64,000 bases of DNA from G963666705 sp963666705 (GCA_963666705.2 CAXXKO010000014.1:62001-126000), one strand, 5' to 3'; counted from the first letter of the stretch, positions 1-8,107 are shown. Numbers and translations are program-made. Notes: a model not told the origin generated them from the letters alone.

Positions 1-173
1 CACACGTCCATGGCCCCGCCCATGACGACGAGCGCGTCGTAGCCGTCGAGCGGTGGGATGTCCTGATCGAGCTCGAACTCGACCGCGTCCCAGGCCACGC
101 CGTCCGCGGCCATGAAGTCGCGCAGGATTGCCGGATGCTCGACGATGTGATGCTTGAAGACGAGAATGCGCAT
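1..173 (-). CDS. Class I glutamine amidotransferase, N-terminal part (runs off left edge)
   Basis: The first 57 codons of a minus-strand gene are present; the ATG is at 173. The visible protein begins MRILVFKHH, continues through a segment EHPAILRDF, and ends in a hydrophobic strand and turn DALVVMGGAMDVW. This is the usual N-terminal pattern of GATase1-like (GMP synthase glutaminase-type) proteins, where the GG(P/A)M turn forms the oxyanion region. The catalytic Cys, His and Glu would lie beyond the edge, so activity cannot be judged. The family hydrolyses glutamine to supply ammonia or acts as a gamma-glutamyl peptidase. A CTAG-bounded small mobile element starts 48 bp upstream of the start codon and may have altered its promoter. 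Confidence 0.7.
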   Translation of the reverse strand, partial: MRILVFKHHIVEHPAILRDFMAADGVAWDAVEFELDQDIPPLDGYDALVVMGGAMDV

Positions 174-220
174 GGCCCCTGCCCTTCCCCCGTGGCGTCG
201 CGTTTAGGACGGGTACTCTA

Positions 221-484
221 GTACCCACTATCATAATTCCGTGTGCCATACGATCGCTTTTCCGGTCTCCTCGGTAGGAGGGGGTGCGCCGGCGATGCCG
301 GGGCATCGTCCAGCATCCCCGACACCCCGAGGGGGCGGGAAAAGCGACCGGTCGGGCGGCGCCCCGAGGCCCCCGGACGTCGTCGCGCGACGCTTGTGAT
401 GCCCCGGCATCACGGCGCGCCACGCTCCTAGCCGGGAACCTCGGGGCGCCGTCGTATGGCACACGGAATTATGATAGTGGGTAC
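221..484. mobile_element. 264-bp MITE-like element, copy 1, in a CTAG target
   Basis: The ends are perfect inverted repeats of about 33 bp (GTACCCACTATCATAATTCC at the left edge, its complement at the right edge). They are flanked by TA inside a restored CTAG target (218-221 and 484-487). The interior holds two further long palindromes: a left arm bounded by GCTTTTCC/GGAAAAGC around GATGCCGGGGCATC, and a right arm bounded by GGCGCCCCGAGG and its complement. No coding capacity is credible. The CTAG target with TA duplication is the signature of IS630-type transposition, so an IS630-family transposase probably mobilises it in trans. A related, inverted and enlarged copy lies at 34775-35425. Confidence 0.85.
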
Positions 485-522
485 TAGCTGTTTTCGCCCA
501 ATGGTCGAATGCCGCGCGCGCG

Positions 523-1110
523 TCAAGCCGGCCGGAGATCGAAATTGACGCAGATGCGGTCGTGGTCGTCTATAGAGAGGATCTCGCCGCTCAGCCCGCA
601 CCTGTCCCGGCGCTCCGCCGGGTGGCAACCACCCTCGGCCACATGATGGCCGCACTCGGCGCACATGCCGAACATCGAGGATCCGCAACTGGTCTGCAGG
701 TCGCGCAAGAGCGACAGCAGGCCGTCAGCCATGGCCGTGCCGAGCTCCTCGGGAATCCGCGACGCGACCTGCTGGAGGCGCGCGATGGGGTCGGCCTCGA
801 GGACCTTCTCCCCCGCGGGAGTCAGGTCGAGGGCGATCGAGCGCCGGTCGGCGGCGCCGCGCGTCCGGCGCACGTAGCCCTTGGCCTCGAGCGCGCGCAG
901 GGTCTGCGAGGCGGTGCCCTTGGTGGTGCCGAGGAACTCGGCGAGCGCCGTGGGCGAACGCGAGACGCGGTTCGCCCGCCCGAGATAGCGCAGCGCCTCC
1001 CACTGGGCCGGGTTGAGGCCTTCGGTGAACTGCAAGCAATGGGCAGCGCGCCCCAGCCGGGTCACGAGGTCGGCAACGCGGTCGCCATGAAGCCCGTCGG
1101 GATCCGTCAT
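523..1110 (-). CDS. MarR-family transcriptional regulator with cysteine-rich C-terminal tail
   Basis: A 195-residue protein. Residues about 30-125 form a MarR winged helix: ALAEFLGTTKGTASQTLRAL is the recognition region and VRRTRGAADRRSIALDLT is the wing with its conserved DxR motif. After the dimerisation helices, residues about 140-178 carry five cysteines and several histidines (CGSSMFGMCAECGHH, then GGC and RCGLSGE). This looks like a metal or redox site rather than the standard MarR end. It is divergent from the sigma factor gene at 1258. The 147-bp gap contains two copies of a TATCGACTCGAWA palindrome, good candidates for its own operators. I infer a ligand- or redox-sensing repressor of itself and of the sigma-rhodanese pair; the inducer is unknown. 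Confidence 0.85.
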   Translation of the reverse strand: MTDPDGLHGDRVADLVTRLGRAAHCLQFTEGLNPAQWEALRYLGRANRVSRSPTALAEFLGTTKGTASQTLRALEAKGYVRRTRGAADRRSIALDLTPAGEKVLEADPIARLQQVASRIPEELGTAMADGLLSLLRDLQTSCGSSMFGMCAECGHHVAEGGCHPAERRDRCGLSGEILSIDDHDRICVNFDLRPA

Positions 1111-1136
1111 TTCATGATCTCTTGCAGGACATATCG

Positions 1137-1149
1137 TATCGACTCGATA
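1137..1149. promoter_or_regulatory. Putative MarR operator, copy 1
   Basis: TATCG-ACT-CGATA is a perfect 5-bp-arm palindrome, 27 bp upstream of the MarR start codon. The same core recurs 47 bp away at 1184. Its position between divergent MarR and sigma genes, and its duplication, suggest an operator. Binding is inferred. Confidence 0.5.
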
Positions 1150-1183
1150 TTAATCTTGCGTCCCGAGCTCGGCATCCATATAG

Positions 1184-1196
1184 TATCGACTCGAAA
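1184..1196. promoter_or_regulatory. Putative MarR operator, copy 2
   Basis: TATCGACTCGAAA differs from copy 1 at one base of the right arm. Each copy is followed 3' by an A/T-rich tract (ATTAATC and CTAAATTC), which could contain promoter -10 regions. It lies about 60 bp before the sigma factor ATG. Confidence 0.45.
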
Positions 1197-1257
1197 CTAA
1201 ATTCAGGCCCGGCGTCCTTCGTGGTCGAGCCCACAAGAGACAAAGGTTGGATCGCAT

Positions 1258-2139
1258 ATGTCATTTGTCAATTCCTCCGACACCGAACGCAGCGATCGCC
1301 GCTACATCGCCGCCTCCATGCGCGCGCCCTATCTGGAGCGCGAGCATGAGCAGGGGCTGGCCCGAAGCTGGCGTGACGACAGCGACGAGGCCGCCCTGCA
1401 CGAGCTGATCGAGAGCCACGCCCGTCTCGTGGTTCGCGTTGCCTGGGACTTCCGCCGCAGCGGCCTGCCGCTCGGCGACCTCGTGCAGGAGGGCAATATC
1501 GGCCTGGCGCAGGCGGCGTCGCGCTTCGATCCTGAGCGCGGGGTTCGCTTCTCGACCTACGCCAGCTGGTGGATCATGGCCGAAATTCAGGATTTCATCC
1601 TGCGCAACTCCTCCATCGTCCGCTTCGCCACCACGCCGACGCACCGTAGCCTGTTCTTCAAGCTCCGCCGCATCCGCTCGCGCCAGACGCTGAACGCCGA
1701 TGGCACGCTCCCCTCCGAGAAGCGCGAGCAACTCGCCAAGGATCTCGGCGTCAATATCGCCGAGGTCGAGCGCGTCGATTCGAGCCTCGCGCGCCACGAC
1801 CAGTCCCTCAACGCCACGCGCGCCGACGACGACCAGGAGGAGATGATGGACTTCCTGGCCGACCCCGGCCCCAACCCCGAGGAGATCGCGGTCACGAACC
1901 TCGACGGCGCCGTGCGCGACGACAAGCTGCGCCAGGCCATCGATCTTTTGAGCGACCGCGAACAGCGCATCATCAGGTGCCGCTTCCTCCAGGACCAGCG
2001 CCTGACACTGGCCGAGATCGGCCTGGAGTTCGGCGTCAGCAAGGAGCGCATCCGCCAGCTCGAAGGCAAGGCCCTGGCCAAGCTCCACACCAGCATTTCC
2101 GGCATGATCGAGGAGCCGCGAGAGCTCCTCAGCCACTGA
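1258..2139 (+). CDS. rpoH: RNA polymerase sigma-32 (RpoH-family) factor
   Basis: A 293-residue sigma-70-family protein of RpoH size. Region 2 (residues about 50-120) contains HARLVVRVAWDF, the LVQEGNIGL core-binding motif and FSTYASWWIMAEIQDFILR. Residues about 128-140 (THRSLFFKLRRIR) match the RpoH box found only in sigma-32 proteins. Region 4 (about 230-285) includes LSDREQRIIRCRF and the helix-turn-helix VSKERIRQLEGKAL. The factor directs RNA polymerase to heat-shock or stress promoters. Alphaproteobacteria often have several rpoH paralogues, so this may be a specialised one. The ATG at 1258 is 147 bp from the divergent MarR start. The rhodanese gene follows 8 bp downstream, probably co-transcribed. 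Confidence 0.85.
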   Translation: MSFVNSSDTERSDRRYIAASMRAPYLEREHEQGLARSWRDDSDEAALHELIESHARLVVRVAWDFRRSGLPLGDLVQEGNIGLAQAASRFDPERGVRFSTYASWWIMAEIQDFILRNSSIVRFATTPTHRSLFFKLRRIRSRQTLNADGTLPSEKREQLAKDLGVNIAEVERVDSSLARHDQSLNATRADDDQEEMMDFLADPGPNPEEIAVTNLDGAVRDDKLRQAIDLLSDREQRIIRCRFLQDQRLTLAEIGLEFGVSKERIRQLEGKALAKLHTSISGMIEEPRELLSH

Positions 2140-2147
2140 CGCCCGCG

Positions 2148-2489
2148 ATGCCGCCCGATCCCGCCGTAAGCGAGCTCGAGATCGAGCCCGAGGATCTCGA
2201 GCGGCGTCTCGCCGACGGCGAGGCGATCCAGATCGTCGATGTGCGCGAGGATTGGGAGCGTGAGATCTGCGCCCTGCCAGGTGCCGACGGCATCCCCATG
2301 GAACAGGTGCCGAGCTCCCTCGAGCGCCTCGATCGGTCGGCGCCGCTCGTCCTCGTCTGCCACCACGGCATGCGGAGCCTGCACGCCGCCAATTGGCTGC
2401 GCGGCCAGGGCTACGACCTTGCCCTGAGCTTGAGCGGCGGCGTCGACGCGTGGGCCGCGCGCATCGATCCCGATATGGCGCGCTACTAG
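2148..2489 (+). CDS. Single-domain rhodanese-like sulfurtransferase
   Basis: A 113-residue single rhodanese domain. IQIVDVREDWERE is the entry strand with the conserved DVRE, and LVCHHGMRSLHAANWL is the active-site loop with the catalytic Cys. GGVDAWAARID is the closing helix. The fold moves sulfane sulfur via a cysteine persulfide; the cellular acceptor is unknown. I chose the ATG at 2148, 8 bp after the sigma factor stop, because homology begins there; the frame is open further upstream inside the sigma gene. Linkage to a stress sigma factor and a Cys-rich MarR regulator suggests a sulfur or redox stress role, which is inference. Confidence 0.85.
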   Translation: MPPDPAVSELEIEPEDLERRLADGEAIQIVDVREDWEREICALPGADGIPMEQVPSSLERLDRSAPLVLVCHHGMRSLHAANWLRGQGYDLALSLSGGVDAWAARIDPDMARY

Positions 2490-2550
2490 TGGTTCGCGTC
2501 TGACACTTGGAACCCTCTCCCCACTTCTTCCCTTGGGGGGAGAGGGAGGG

Positions 2551-2647
2551 ACCCGCGAAGCGGGAGGGTGAGGGGTCGAGACTGAGTCCCGCGAAGCGGG
2601 AGGGTGAGGGGTCGAGACTGAGTCCCGCGAAGCGGGAGGGTGAGGGC
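2551..2647. repeat. Short tandem repeat, 36-bp unit, about 2.7 copies
   Basis: The unit starts CCCGCGAAGCGGGAGGGTGA and ends GGGGTCGAGACTGA. It is present twice in full and once in part. Each unit contains a CCCGC-GAA-GCGGG hairpin. It lies between the rhodanese stop and IS481 and is non-coding on both strands. It resembles REP/BIME-type intergenic palindromes more than a CRISPR array: units are contiguous with no unique spacers. Confidence 0.8.
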
Positions 2648-2728
2648 TTGGCCGCCGGTAGGCGGCGGAAAGACTCTTAATGACGCGCCGACGCGCTCAC
2701 CCTCACCCCGCCCCTCTCCCCTCGGAGA

Positions 2729-4109
2729 TGTATAGACCGGGGACATGGTTGACGGGTGTTCGGGGACATGGTTGACACCTCGGATGCTGCACTTCAATAC
2801 CAGATCAATCCTGTTTTGCGGTTGTTGTGCCTGTGGGGTTGTGGGTATCGCGCCAGCGATATCCATCAAATCCACAGGCGGCTCGTGTCTCGGCGGGCGC
2901 TTTTCGGAAGTCGATATGGGCGATGGTGTTGGCGCCGAAGCGCACCGTGAACACGCCGTCGACGGCGCTCGGGCGCAGGGCGATGGGCTGTCCCTTGAAC
3001 GCCTTGGAGATGCGGAACTGGCGGCCCTGGAAGCTGACCATGCCGCCGCTCTGGACCTTGCGCACCCTATCGCCGGGACCGTATGCGATCTCGGGCGGCG
3101 TCTCCGGGAAGGCGACCGCGCTGGGGCGGTAGCGGCGCGCCGGCACGTCGAGATCGAGGGCCTCGTGCGGGCGCTGGTGGTTGTAGACGTGGCGCCAGCG
3201 CGAGAATGCGCCCTGGCACTCGCCGAGATCGGCGAAGCGGCGCCCGGCCAGGACCTCGGCCGCCAATGTGCGGTGGAAGCGCTCGTCCTTGCCTTGGGTC
3301 TGGGGATGGTAGGGGCGGCAGTGGGCGATGCGGATGCCGAGCCGCATCAGCCACACGGTGAGCACGGTGTAGGGCTGGCCGCCGGCGTCGCCCCACGGCG
3401 CGCCGTTGTCCATCAGCATCGCCTCGGGCAGCCCGTAGCGCCGGAAGATGGCGCTCAGCCGCTCGCGCACCGTCTCCGCGCGCTCGTCGGCGCAGGCGGC
3501 GAGCCCGAGCGCGTAGCGCGCGTGGTCGTCGAGCACCGTCAAGGGATGGCAGCGCCCGGCCACGGTCGCGAAGTGGCCCTTGAAGTCCATCTGCCACAGC
3601 TCGTTCGGGCCGGCGCGCTCGAACCGGCACCAGCGCGCCGGCCCGGCCGCCGCCGCGTCCAGCTTGTCGTGGCGGCGCAGGATCTCGGTGATCGTACTGG
3701 CGCTCGGCACCGCCGCGTGGCCGAAGTCCTGGAGCCGCCGCCGGATCTTGCGGCCGCCCCACGCCTGGTTGCTGTCGGCCCGCACCGCGAGCACCGCCGC
3801 CTCGAGCACCGGCGCCACACGCCCCGGGCTCGTCCGCGGCCGCCGCGAGCGGTCGGCCAAGCCCTCCCGCCCCTCGGCCGCGTGCCGCCGCAGCCATTTG
3901 TAGCCGGTCTGGGCGCTGATCCCGAACCGACGGCACAGCTCACGCCGGTTCGCCCCCGCGCTTCCCGCCAGACCCACAAACTCCTCTCGCAAATCCATCA
4001 CCAACCGCTCCCGCCAGACCATGATCCAATCCTTCCCCAATCCGCCAGGGACCGGGAAAGTGTCAACCATGTCTCCGAACACCTGTCAGCTATGTCTCCG
4101 GTCTGTACA
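2729..4109 (-). mobile_element. IS481-family insertion sequence
   Basis: About 1381 bp, bounded by imperfect inverted repeats of about 50 bp starting TGTAYAGACCGGRGACAT. Within each end the motif GTTCGGRGACATGGTTGACA occurs as an internal subrepeat, probably a second transposase-binding site. One intact transposase gene fills the minus strand. I see no clear target duplication. Confidence 0.88.
2805..4022 (-). CDS. IS481-family transposase
   Basis: 405 residues from the ATG at 4022 (MVWRERLVMDL). The frame is open to 4082, but that extension encodes the terminal repeat, so I prefer the internal start. The N-terminal helix-turn-helix (RELCRRFGISAQTGYKWLRR) is followed by an rve integrase core. 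DDE residues are visible at WQMDFKGHF (first D), LMDNGAPWG (second D) and HPQTQGKDERFHRTL (E). YNHQRPHEALD is the typical downstream motif. It catalyses cut or copy of the flanking terminal repeats. Length and catalytic residues suggest a functional enzyme. Confidence 0.92.
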   Translation of the reverse strand: MVWRERLVMDLREEFVGLAGSAGANRRELCRRFGISAQTGYKWLRRHAAEGREGLADRSRRPRTSPGRVAPVLEAAVLAVRADSNQAWGGRKIRRRLQDFGHAAVPSASTITEILRRHDKLDAAAAGPARWCRFERAGPNELWQMDFKGHFATVAGRCHPLTVLDDHARYALGLAACADERAETVRERLSAIFRRYGLPEAMLMDNGAPWGDAGGQPYTVLTVWLMRLGIRIAHCRPYHPQTQGKDERFHRTLAAEVLAGRRFADLGECQGAFSRWRHVYNHQRPHEALDLDVPARRYRPSAVAFPETPPEIAYGPGDRVRKVQSGGMVSFQGRQFRISKAFKGQPIALRPSAVDGVFTVRFGANTIAHIDFRKAPAETRAACGFDGYRWRDTHNPTGTTTAKQD

Positions 4110-4151
4110 TCCCCAAGGGGAGAGGGGGACTCTTCTGTCGGGCTCGAGCCA

Positions 4152-5729
4152 CTAGTAGAGCCCCAGCAGCTTGAGGCTCACGGGCCCGGCGATGCCGTCG
4201 GCGGAGACGCTCTCGGCCTCCTGGAAGTCCCGCAAGGCCGCCGCCAGCGCTTTCGAGAACCTGCCGTCGATGGGGCCCGCGTAGTGGCCCGCGTCGCGCA
4301 GCGCCTCCTGCAGGCGCTCGACCTCGAAGCCCTCATCGCCCTCCTGGAGGAGATACAAGGCGCGCTGGCCCTTCTGGGCTTCGTAGAGGCGCTGCTTGGA
4401 GCTGAAGACCAGGCTTTCCATCGCCCCCGGCGTCGGTTCGGCCACAGTGGTCCGCATGTCCGCCATCTCGACTTCCAATGCCTCGATTTTCTTGGCAATC
4501 CGAATATCGGCCAGCTCCGCGTTCCGGTCCTGAAGCTTTTCGATCAGCGTCTCCATACCGCGATTGACCTCTTCATCTTCGCCGCTCTTGAAGAGGCCGA
4601 TGAGACCAGCATGGTCGCGCTCGGCCTCGACGAGCGCGGCCTCGATCTCGACCTCGCCGTTGGCGGCGTGCTCGACCTCGGCGGGATCGTCGGAGACGGT
4701 GACCGCGAGCTCGGTCGAGAAAGTGCGGCGCGCCCCACTCCCCACGTCGAGATAGGAGAATTCGAGGGTGCCGAGCGGCAAGTTTCCCACCTCGCCGTGC
4801 CGCGCCTCGAAGCGCAGCAGGACCGAGCGCACTTCACCGGCGTAGAAATCCTCGAGCTCGACCCTGGTGGTGCCGCCCGCGGTCTCGGAGACGAAGCCGT
4901 AGACCTCGAGCCGGTCCACCGCCGGGCCGGCCTCGAAGCGGAAATCCACGTCCCGGGCGGTGGTCGAGAAGAGGCTCGTCAGCTCGCGCTGGAAGATGCC
5001 GGCCATCTGGTTGGGATGCTCGACGAAATAGTAGTGGCCGCCGCCGCTCTCGGCGATGGCCTGCATCAGATCCTCGTTGTATTCGAGGCCGAGGCCGAGG
5101 GTGGAGATGCGCACACCCTTCTTGCGCGCCTCGCGCACCAGGCCGGCGACCTCCCACGGATCGGTAACACCCCGGTTGGCCAGGCCGTCCGAAAGCAGGA
5201 GCACCCGGTTGATGGCCTCGCCGTCGAGGTGCGCGCGCACCTCCTTCGCCCCCGCCATCATGCCGCCCACCAGGTCCGTGGCGCCGCGCGGGAACAGGTT
5301 CGCGATCTGGCGCTTGATGATGCCGCGCGCCTCGACCGGGGCCGAGGGCCACATGACGGTGACGTAATCATCGTATTCGACCACCGCCAGGAGGTCGTCG
5401 GCGCCGAGCGCGTCCACCACCGTCCTGGCCGCCAGCTTGAGGTATTCGAGCTTGCCCTTGTCCTCCATCGAGCCCGAGCGGTCGAGGACCAGGGCCAAAT
5501 TGACCGGCGGCCGGGGCCTGCCGTCATGCGCCGCCTCCTCCAGCGCGGCGAAGCGCACCAGCACGTAGATGGGCGCCCCGTCGCTGGCCAGGACCACCGG
5601 CCGGTCGATGGTGACCTGGGGCGTGACGGCCTCGTTCCGGGCCGCGCCGGCGGCGAGCCAGGGTATCGCGCCGAGCAGCGCGGCAAGCGCCGCGGCCCGA
5701 AAAATCGTCCATACAGAAGCGGGATTCAT
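4152..5729 (-). CDS. Secreted VWA-domain protein with C-terminal peptidoglycan-binding domain
   Basis: 525 residues. Residues 1-30 form a Sec-type signal (hydrophobic AALAALLGAIPWLAAGA). A VIT-like segment leads into a von Willebrand A domain at about 75-250 with an intact MIDAS motif DRSGSME (83-89), plus GATDLVGG and LLLSDGLANRG. A C-terminal region enriched in charged coiled coil (about 370-440) precedes a PG_binding_1 module (LQEALRDAGHYAGPIDGRF, about 470-525). It is probably a periplasmic or envelope protein making metal-dependent contacts while anchored to murein. Start at 5729, with GGGAGG 5 bp upstream. The gene continues in the same strand orientation as the methyltransferase and DUF2330 genes upstream. 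Confidence 0.85.
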   Translation of the reverse strand: MNPASVWTIFRAAALAALLGAIPWLAAGAARNEAVTPQVTIDRPVVLASDGAPIYVLVRFAALEEAAHDGRPRPPVNLALVLDRSGSMEDKGKLEYLKLAARTVVDALGADDLLAVVEYDDYVTVMWPSAPVEARGIIKRQIANLFPRGATDLVGGMMAGAKEVRAHLDGEAINRVLLLSDGLANRGVTDPWEVAGLVREARKKGVRISTLGLGLEYNEDLMQAIAESGGGHYYFVEHPNQMAGIFQRELTSLFSTTARDVDFRFEAGPAVDRLEVYGFVSETAGGTTRVELEDFYAGEVRSVLLRFEARHGEVGNLPLGTLEFSYLDVGSGARRTFSTELAVTVSDDPAEVEHAANGEVEIEAALVEAERDHAGLIGLFKSGEDEEVNRGMETLIEKLQDRNAELADIRIAKKIEALEVEMADMRTTVAEPTPGAMESLVFSSKQRLYEAQKGQRALYLLQEGDEGFEVERLQEALRDAGHYAGPIDGRFSKALAAALRDFQEAESVSADGIAGPVSLKLLGLY

Positions 5730-5857
5730 CGCTGCCTCCCCCAAGGGTCCGGGAAATGGGGCCGCGCCGGGATGGCCGGCCCGGGCGCAATGAGGCTCCC
5801 GGATCGTGGCGCCGATGTGGCCGGAATGTGTCGCGTCGGAGGTTTCGCGCGGCCTGA

Positions 5858-6646
5858 TCAGATCGGTTTGCGGGCCTGGAAGTGGTAGTGCTGGATGGTG
5901 CCGCTGGCGATGGCGTCGGCGCGGCCGAGGGTGATGGCGTTGCGGGTCTCGTAGCCCTGTTCGCCCAAGTCCCGGAGGGTCGCCTCCCGGGCCGGGCCGA
6001 GGGCGTGTTCGAACTGGCGCCGGGCGTCCGCCTCCGCCGCCGCGCTGTTGTCCCGCTCGGAGAGGGCGCGGAAGCCCGCGGCCTCGATGGCGCCCACGTA
6101 GTCCGCCAATGTGCCGAACAGGAAGTTGAGCCCGCCCGTGCTCAAGAGCCCGAACCAGCCCTCGTAGGCCACAGAAGCCGGGTGCACGGAATCGAGGATC
6201 CAGTCGCCGATGACCAGCGCCCCGCCCGGGCGCAGGACGCGGAAGACCTCGGCGACGATCGCCGTCCTGTCGGCCACGTGGCAGAACACGTCCTTGGCCA
6301 GCATCATATCGAAGCTCGAGTCGGGGAGCGGGATGGTATCGGGCGCGACCAGCTCGAGGGTGATGCGATCGGAGAGGCCGGCGGCCGCGACCGCCGCCCG
6401 CCCCATCTCCAGCGTGCGCGCCTCCAAATCGATGCCGAGAACGCTGGCCGCCCCGTACTCGCCCGCCAGCAGGATGCCGGCACCGCCGACCCCGCAGCCC
6501 ACGTCGAGCACGTCCCGCCCCTCGACCTCGATGCCGTCCACCATGCGCCTGAGCTCGTCCGCGCCGCCCGGCGAGAGGAAGCCCTGGCCGTAGGCCGACT
6601 GCATGCCCGAGAGCATGGCGTCGGTATATTGGCTCTGGTATACCAT
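5858..6646 (-). CDS. SAM-dependent class I methyltransferase
   Basis: 262 residues. The SAM-binding motif I is DVLDVGCGVGGAGILLA (residues about 45-61). An acidic GIDLEARTL (motif II), PLPDSSFDMMLAKDVFCHV (motif III/IV) and FRVLRPGGALVIGDW (post-motif III) follow. The domain type resembles phosphoethanolamine/sarcosine N-methyltransferases and UbiE-like enzymes, but the substrate cannot be read from sequence. The start MVYQSQYTDAM lies behind a purine-rich GCGGGGGAC. The gene is 128 bp upstream of the VWA gene and may share its transcript. Confidence 0.8.
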   Translation of the reverse strand: MVYQSQYTDAMLSGMQSAYGQGFLSPGGADELRRMVDGIEVEGRDVLDVGCGVGGAGILLAGEYGAASVLGIDLEARTLEMGRAAVAAAGLSDRITLELVAPDTIPLPDSSFDMMLAKDVFCHVADRTAIVAEVFRVLRPGGALVIGDWILDSVHPASVAYEGWFGLLSTGGLNFLFGTLADYVGAIEAAGFRALSERDNSAAAEADARRQFEHALGPAREATLRDLGEQGYETRNAITLGRADAIASGTIQHYHFQARKPI

Positions 6647-6769
6647 ATGTCCCCCGCGATCGCCCGGGTTGCGCCCCGGGCCTCGTTCGTGACGGGAGTT
6701 TAGTGAGCGCGCGACATGCCATCAAGGCGATGCGGCGGCGCCCCGCTTCGGGCCGCGCGGGCCCTCACC

Positions 6770-8107
6770 TCACTCGTCGAGCCTGAGCTCTGGCGGAACC
6801 ACCTGGCCCGTCGCGGCCATGCGCGCGCGGATCTCGTTGATGTCCCAGCCGGTGAGGGAGGCGAGGGTCTGGGCCTCGCGCTCGAACCGGAGCGGCAACT
6901 CGCGGTAATAGTCCCGCGCCCAGTCCGCGAAATCGGCCTCCACCTCGCCGTACCACGGGTGGCGCAGGACGTAGCGGCCCTGGAAGTTGCTGTCGTCGTC
7001 GGTCTCGCGGAACATCAGGTCGTCGGGGAAGTGCGCGTCGTCGTAGCGCAGGTGGAGCCGGGTCACGAACACCTCGGTGTCGCCCGGCGGCAACAGCCCG
7101 CCCGACCCCGTCCCTTCCGTCGCGCCCTCGAGCCAGGTGACCCCGAGCGATTCGAGCTCGCGCAAGGTGAGGGGGTCGGCGGCGCAGGGGTCGCACCAGC
7201 CCATGTCCCAGGCGTATTCGAGGAAGACCACGCGCATGTCCTCGCGCGCCCCCTGGGTATCGAACATGGCCTTGTAGAAGGCCGCGAACTCGTCCTTGAC
7301 GTAGAGCGGGATCTCCTCGTCGCTGGGGATCGGCACCGTGCGGTAGTTGGCTGTCTCGACCCGGCCCTTGCGGGTGAGCGTGAAGACGAACAGCTCCTGC
7401 GGGCCGTCCGCGTTCACCATGCCGAGGCGGATGGGCAGCATGAAGTCGGGCGAGCTGAAGGCGATGCGCAAGGGCCTGAGGTAGGTGAAGCCGAGCTTGG
7501 TCTGCTCGGTCAGGTTCACCTTGGCGACGAAGAAGCGCATGCCCTGGGCGAGGTAGGTGGCGAGGGCCCTGTCCGCGCCCTCGGGGATGCGATAGCCGCT
7601 CTCGGTGAGCCAGGTGGCGAGCCCGCTGCTCTCGGTCGCCGACAGGATCACGATGTCGTATTCCCCCACCGTGTATTCGGCCTCGATGGTGACCCCGAGC
7701 GCCGCGGTGCGCTCGGGGGCCAGGCTTTCCACGGCGTAGAGGACACCCGGGGGCGCGGGCTCGGGAAGAATCATGGGGGGCTCGTCGAAATACTTGACCA
7801 GCCGGGGTGCGGTATAGGCGTCGAGATGGTCGATGGTAGCCGCCTCCCCCACCTCGATCTGGTCGCGCTCGAGGATTTGGGGCACCGGCACCACGAGCGC
7901 GAACTCCGCGAGCTCGCCACGGTAGTCGTTGGCCATGGTGATGACCGTGGCCTCGCCATCGCGGACGATGACGACCTTCGACGCCTTGTTGAAGAGCCGC
8001 GTGTCGGCCTTGGCCACGTAGAAGCCGCAGAACGCGGCCACCGCCCCGGCGCTGAGCGCGAGCAAGGCGCAGCCGAGGAGGCCGGCGAGGAGGGGTCTAT
8101 TCATCAT
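6770..8107 (-). CDS. DUF2330-family secreted protein
   Basis: 445 residues from the first of two adjacent ATG codons (8107; next at 8104). A signal peptide (GLLGCALLALSAGAVAAF) is followed by FCGFYVAKADTRLFNKAS, then ANDYRGELAEFALVVPVP and IDHLDAYTAPRLVKYFDEP. This sequence order is characteristic of DUF2330, a family of exported proteins of unknown function found mostly in proteobacteria and planctomycetes. Paired cysteines (WCDPCAADP) occur in the C-terminal half. It is divergent from the flavin oxidase at 8232, with about 125 bp between them. Confidence 0.8.
   Translation of the reverse strand: MMNRPLLAGLLGCALLALSAGAVAAFCGFYVAKADTRLFNKASKVVIVRDGEATVITMANDYRGELAEFALVVPVPQILERDQIEVGEAATIDHLDAYTAPRLVKYFDEPPMILPEPAPPGVLYAVESLAPERTAALGVTIEAEYTVGEYDIVILSATESSGLATWLTESGYRIPEGADRALATYLAQGMRFFVAKVNLTEQTKLGFTYLRPLRIAFSSPDFMLPIRLGMVNADGPQELFVFTLTRKGRVETANYRTVPIPSDEEIPLYVKDEFAAFYKAMFDTQGAREDMRVVFLEYAWDMGWCDPCAADPLTLRELESLGVTWLEGATEGTGSGGLLPPGDTEVFVTRLHLRYDDAHFPDDLMFRETDDDSNFQGRYVLRHPWYGEVEADFADWARDYYRELPLRFEREAQTLASLTGWDINEIRARMAATGQVVPPELRLDE

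Larger units (their letters stand above)
2490..4151. repeat. REP-like palindromic intergenic region split by IS481
   Basis: Outside IS481 and the 36-bp tandem repeat, this stretch holds hairpins made of CTCTCCCC/GGGGAGAG blocks. CCCCTCTCCCCT just left of the IS (about 2711-2722) is complementary to AGGGGAGAGGGG just right of it (about 4114-4126). The element therefore sits in the loop of a formerly contiguous palindrome. No gene is seen in the non-IS part. A similar CCTCTCCCC...GAGGGGA remnant occurs near 27000. Confidence 0.65.

Noticed and set aside
2551..2647. Possible CRISPR array
   Set aside because: Repeats are contiguous with no unique spacers and no cas genes are near.
2745..5888. 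A 1047-codon open frame on the plus strand across IS481 and the VWA gene
   Set aside because: It is antisense to two genes with clear domains and itself has no recognisable domain; GC-rich DNA creates such frames.
5730..6725. Upstream in-frame extension of the VWA gene
   Set aside because: It overlaps the methyltransferase in another frame, and the signal peptide with ribosome site starts at 5729.
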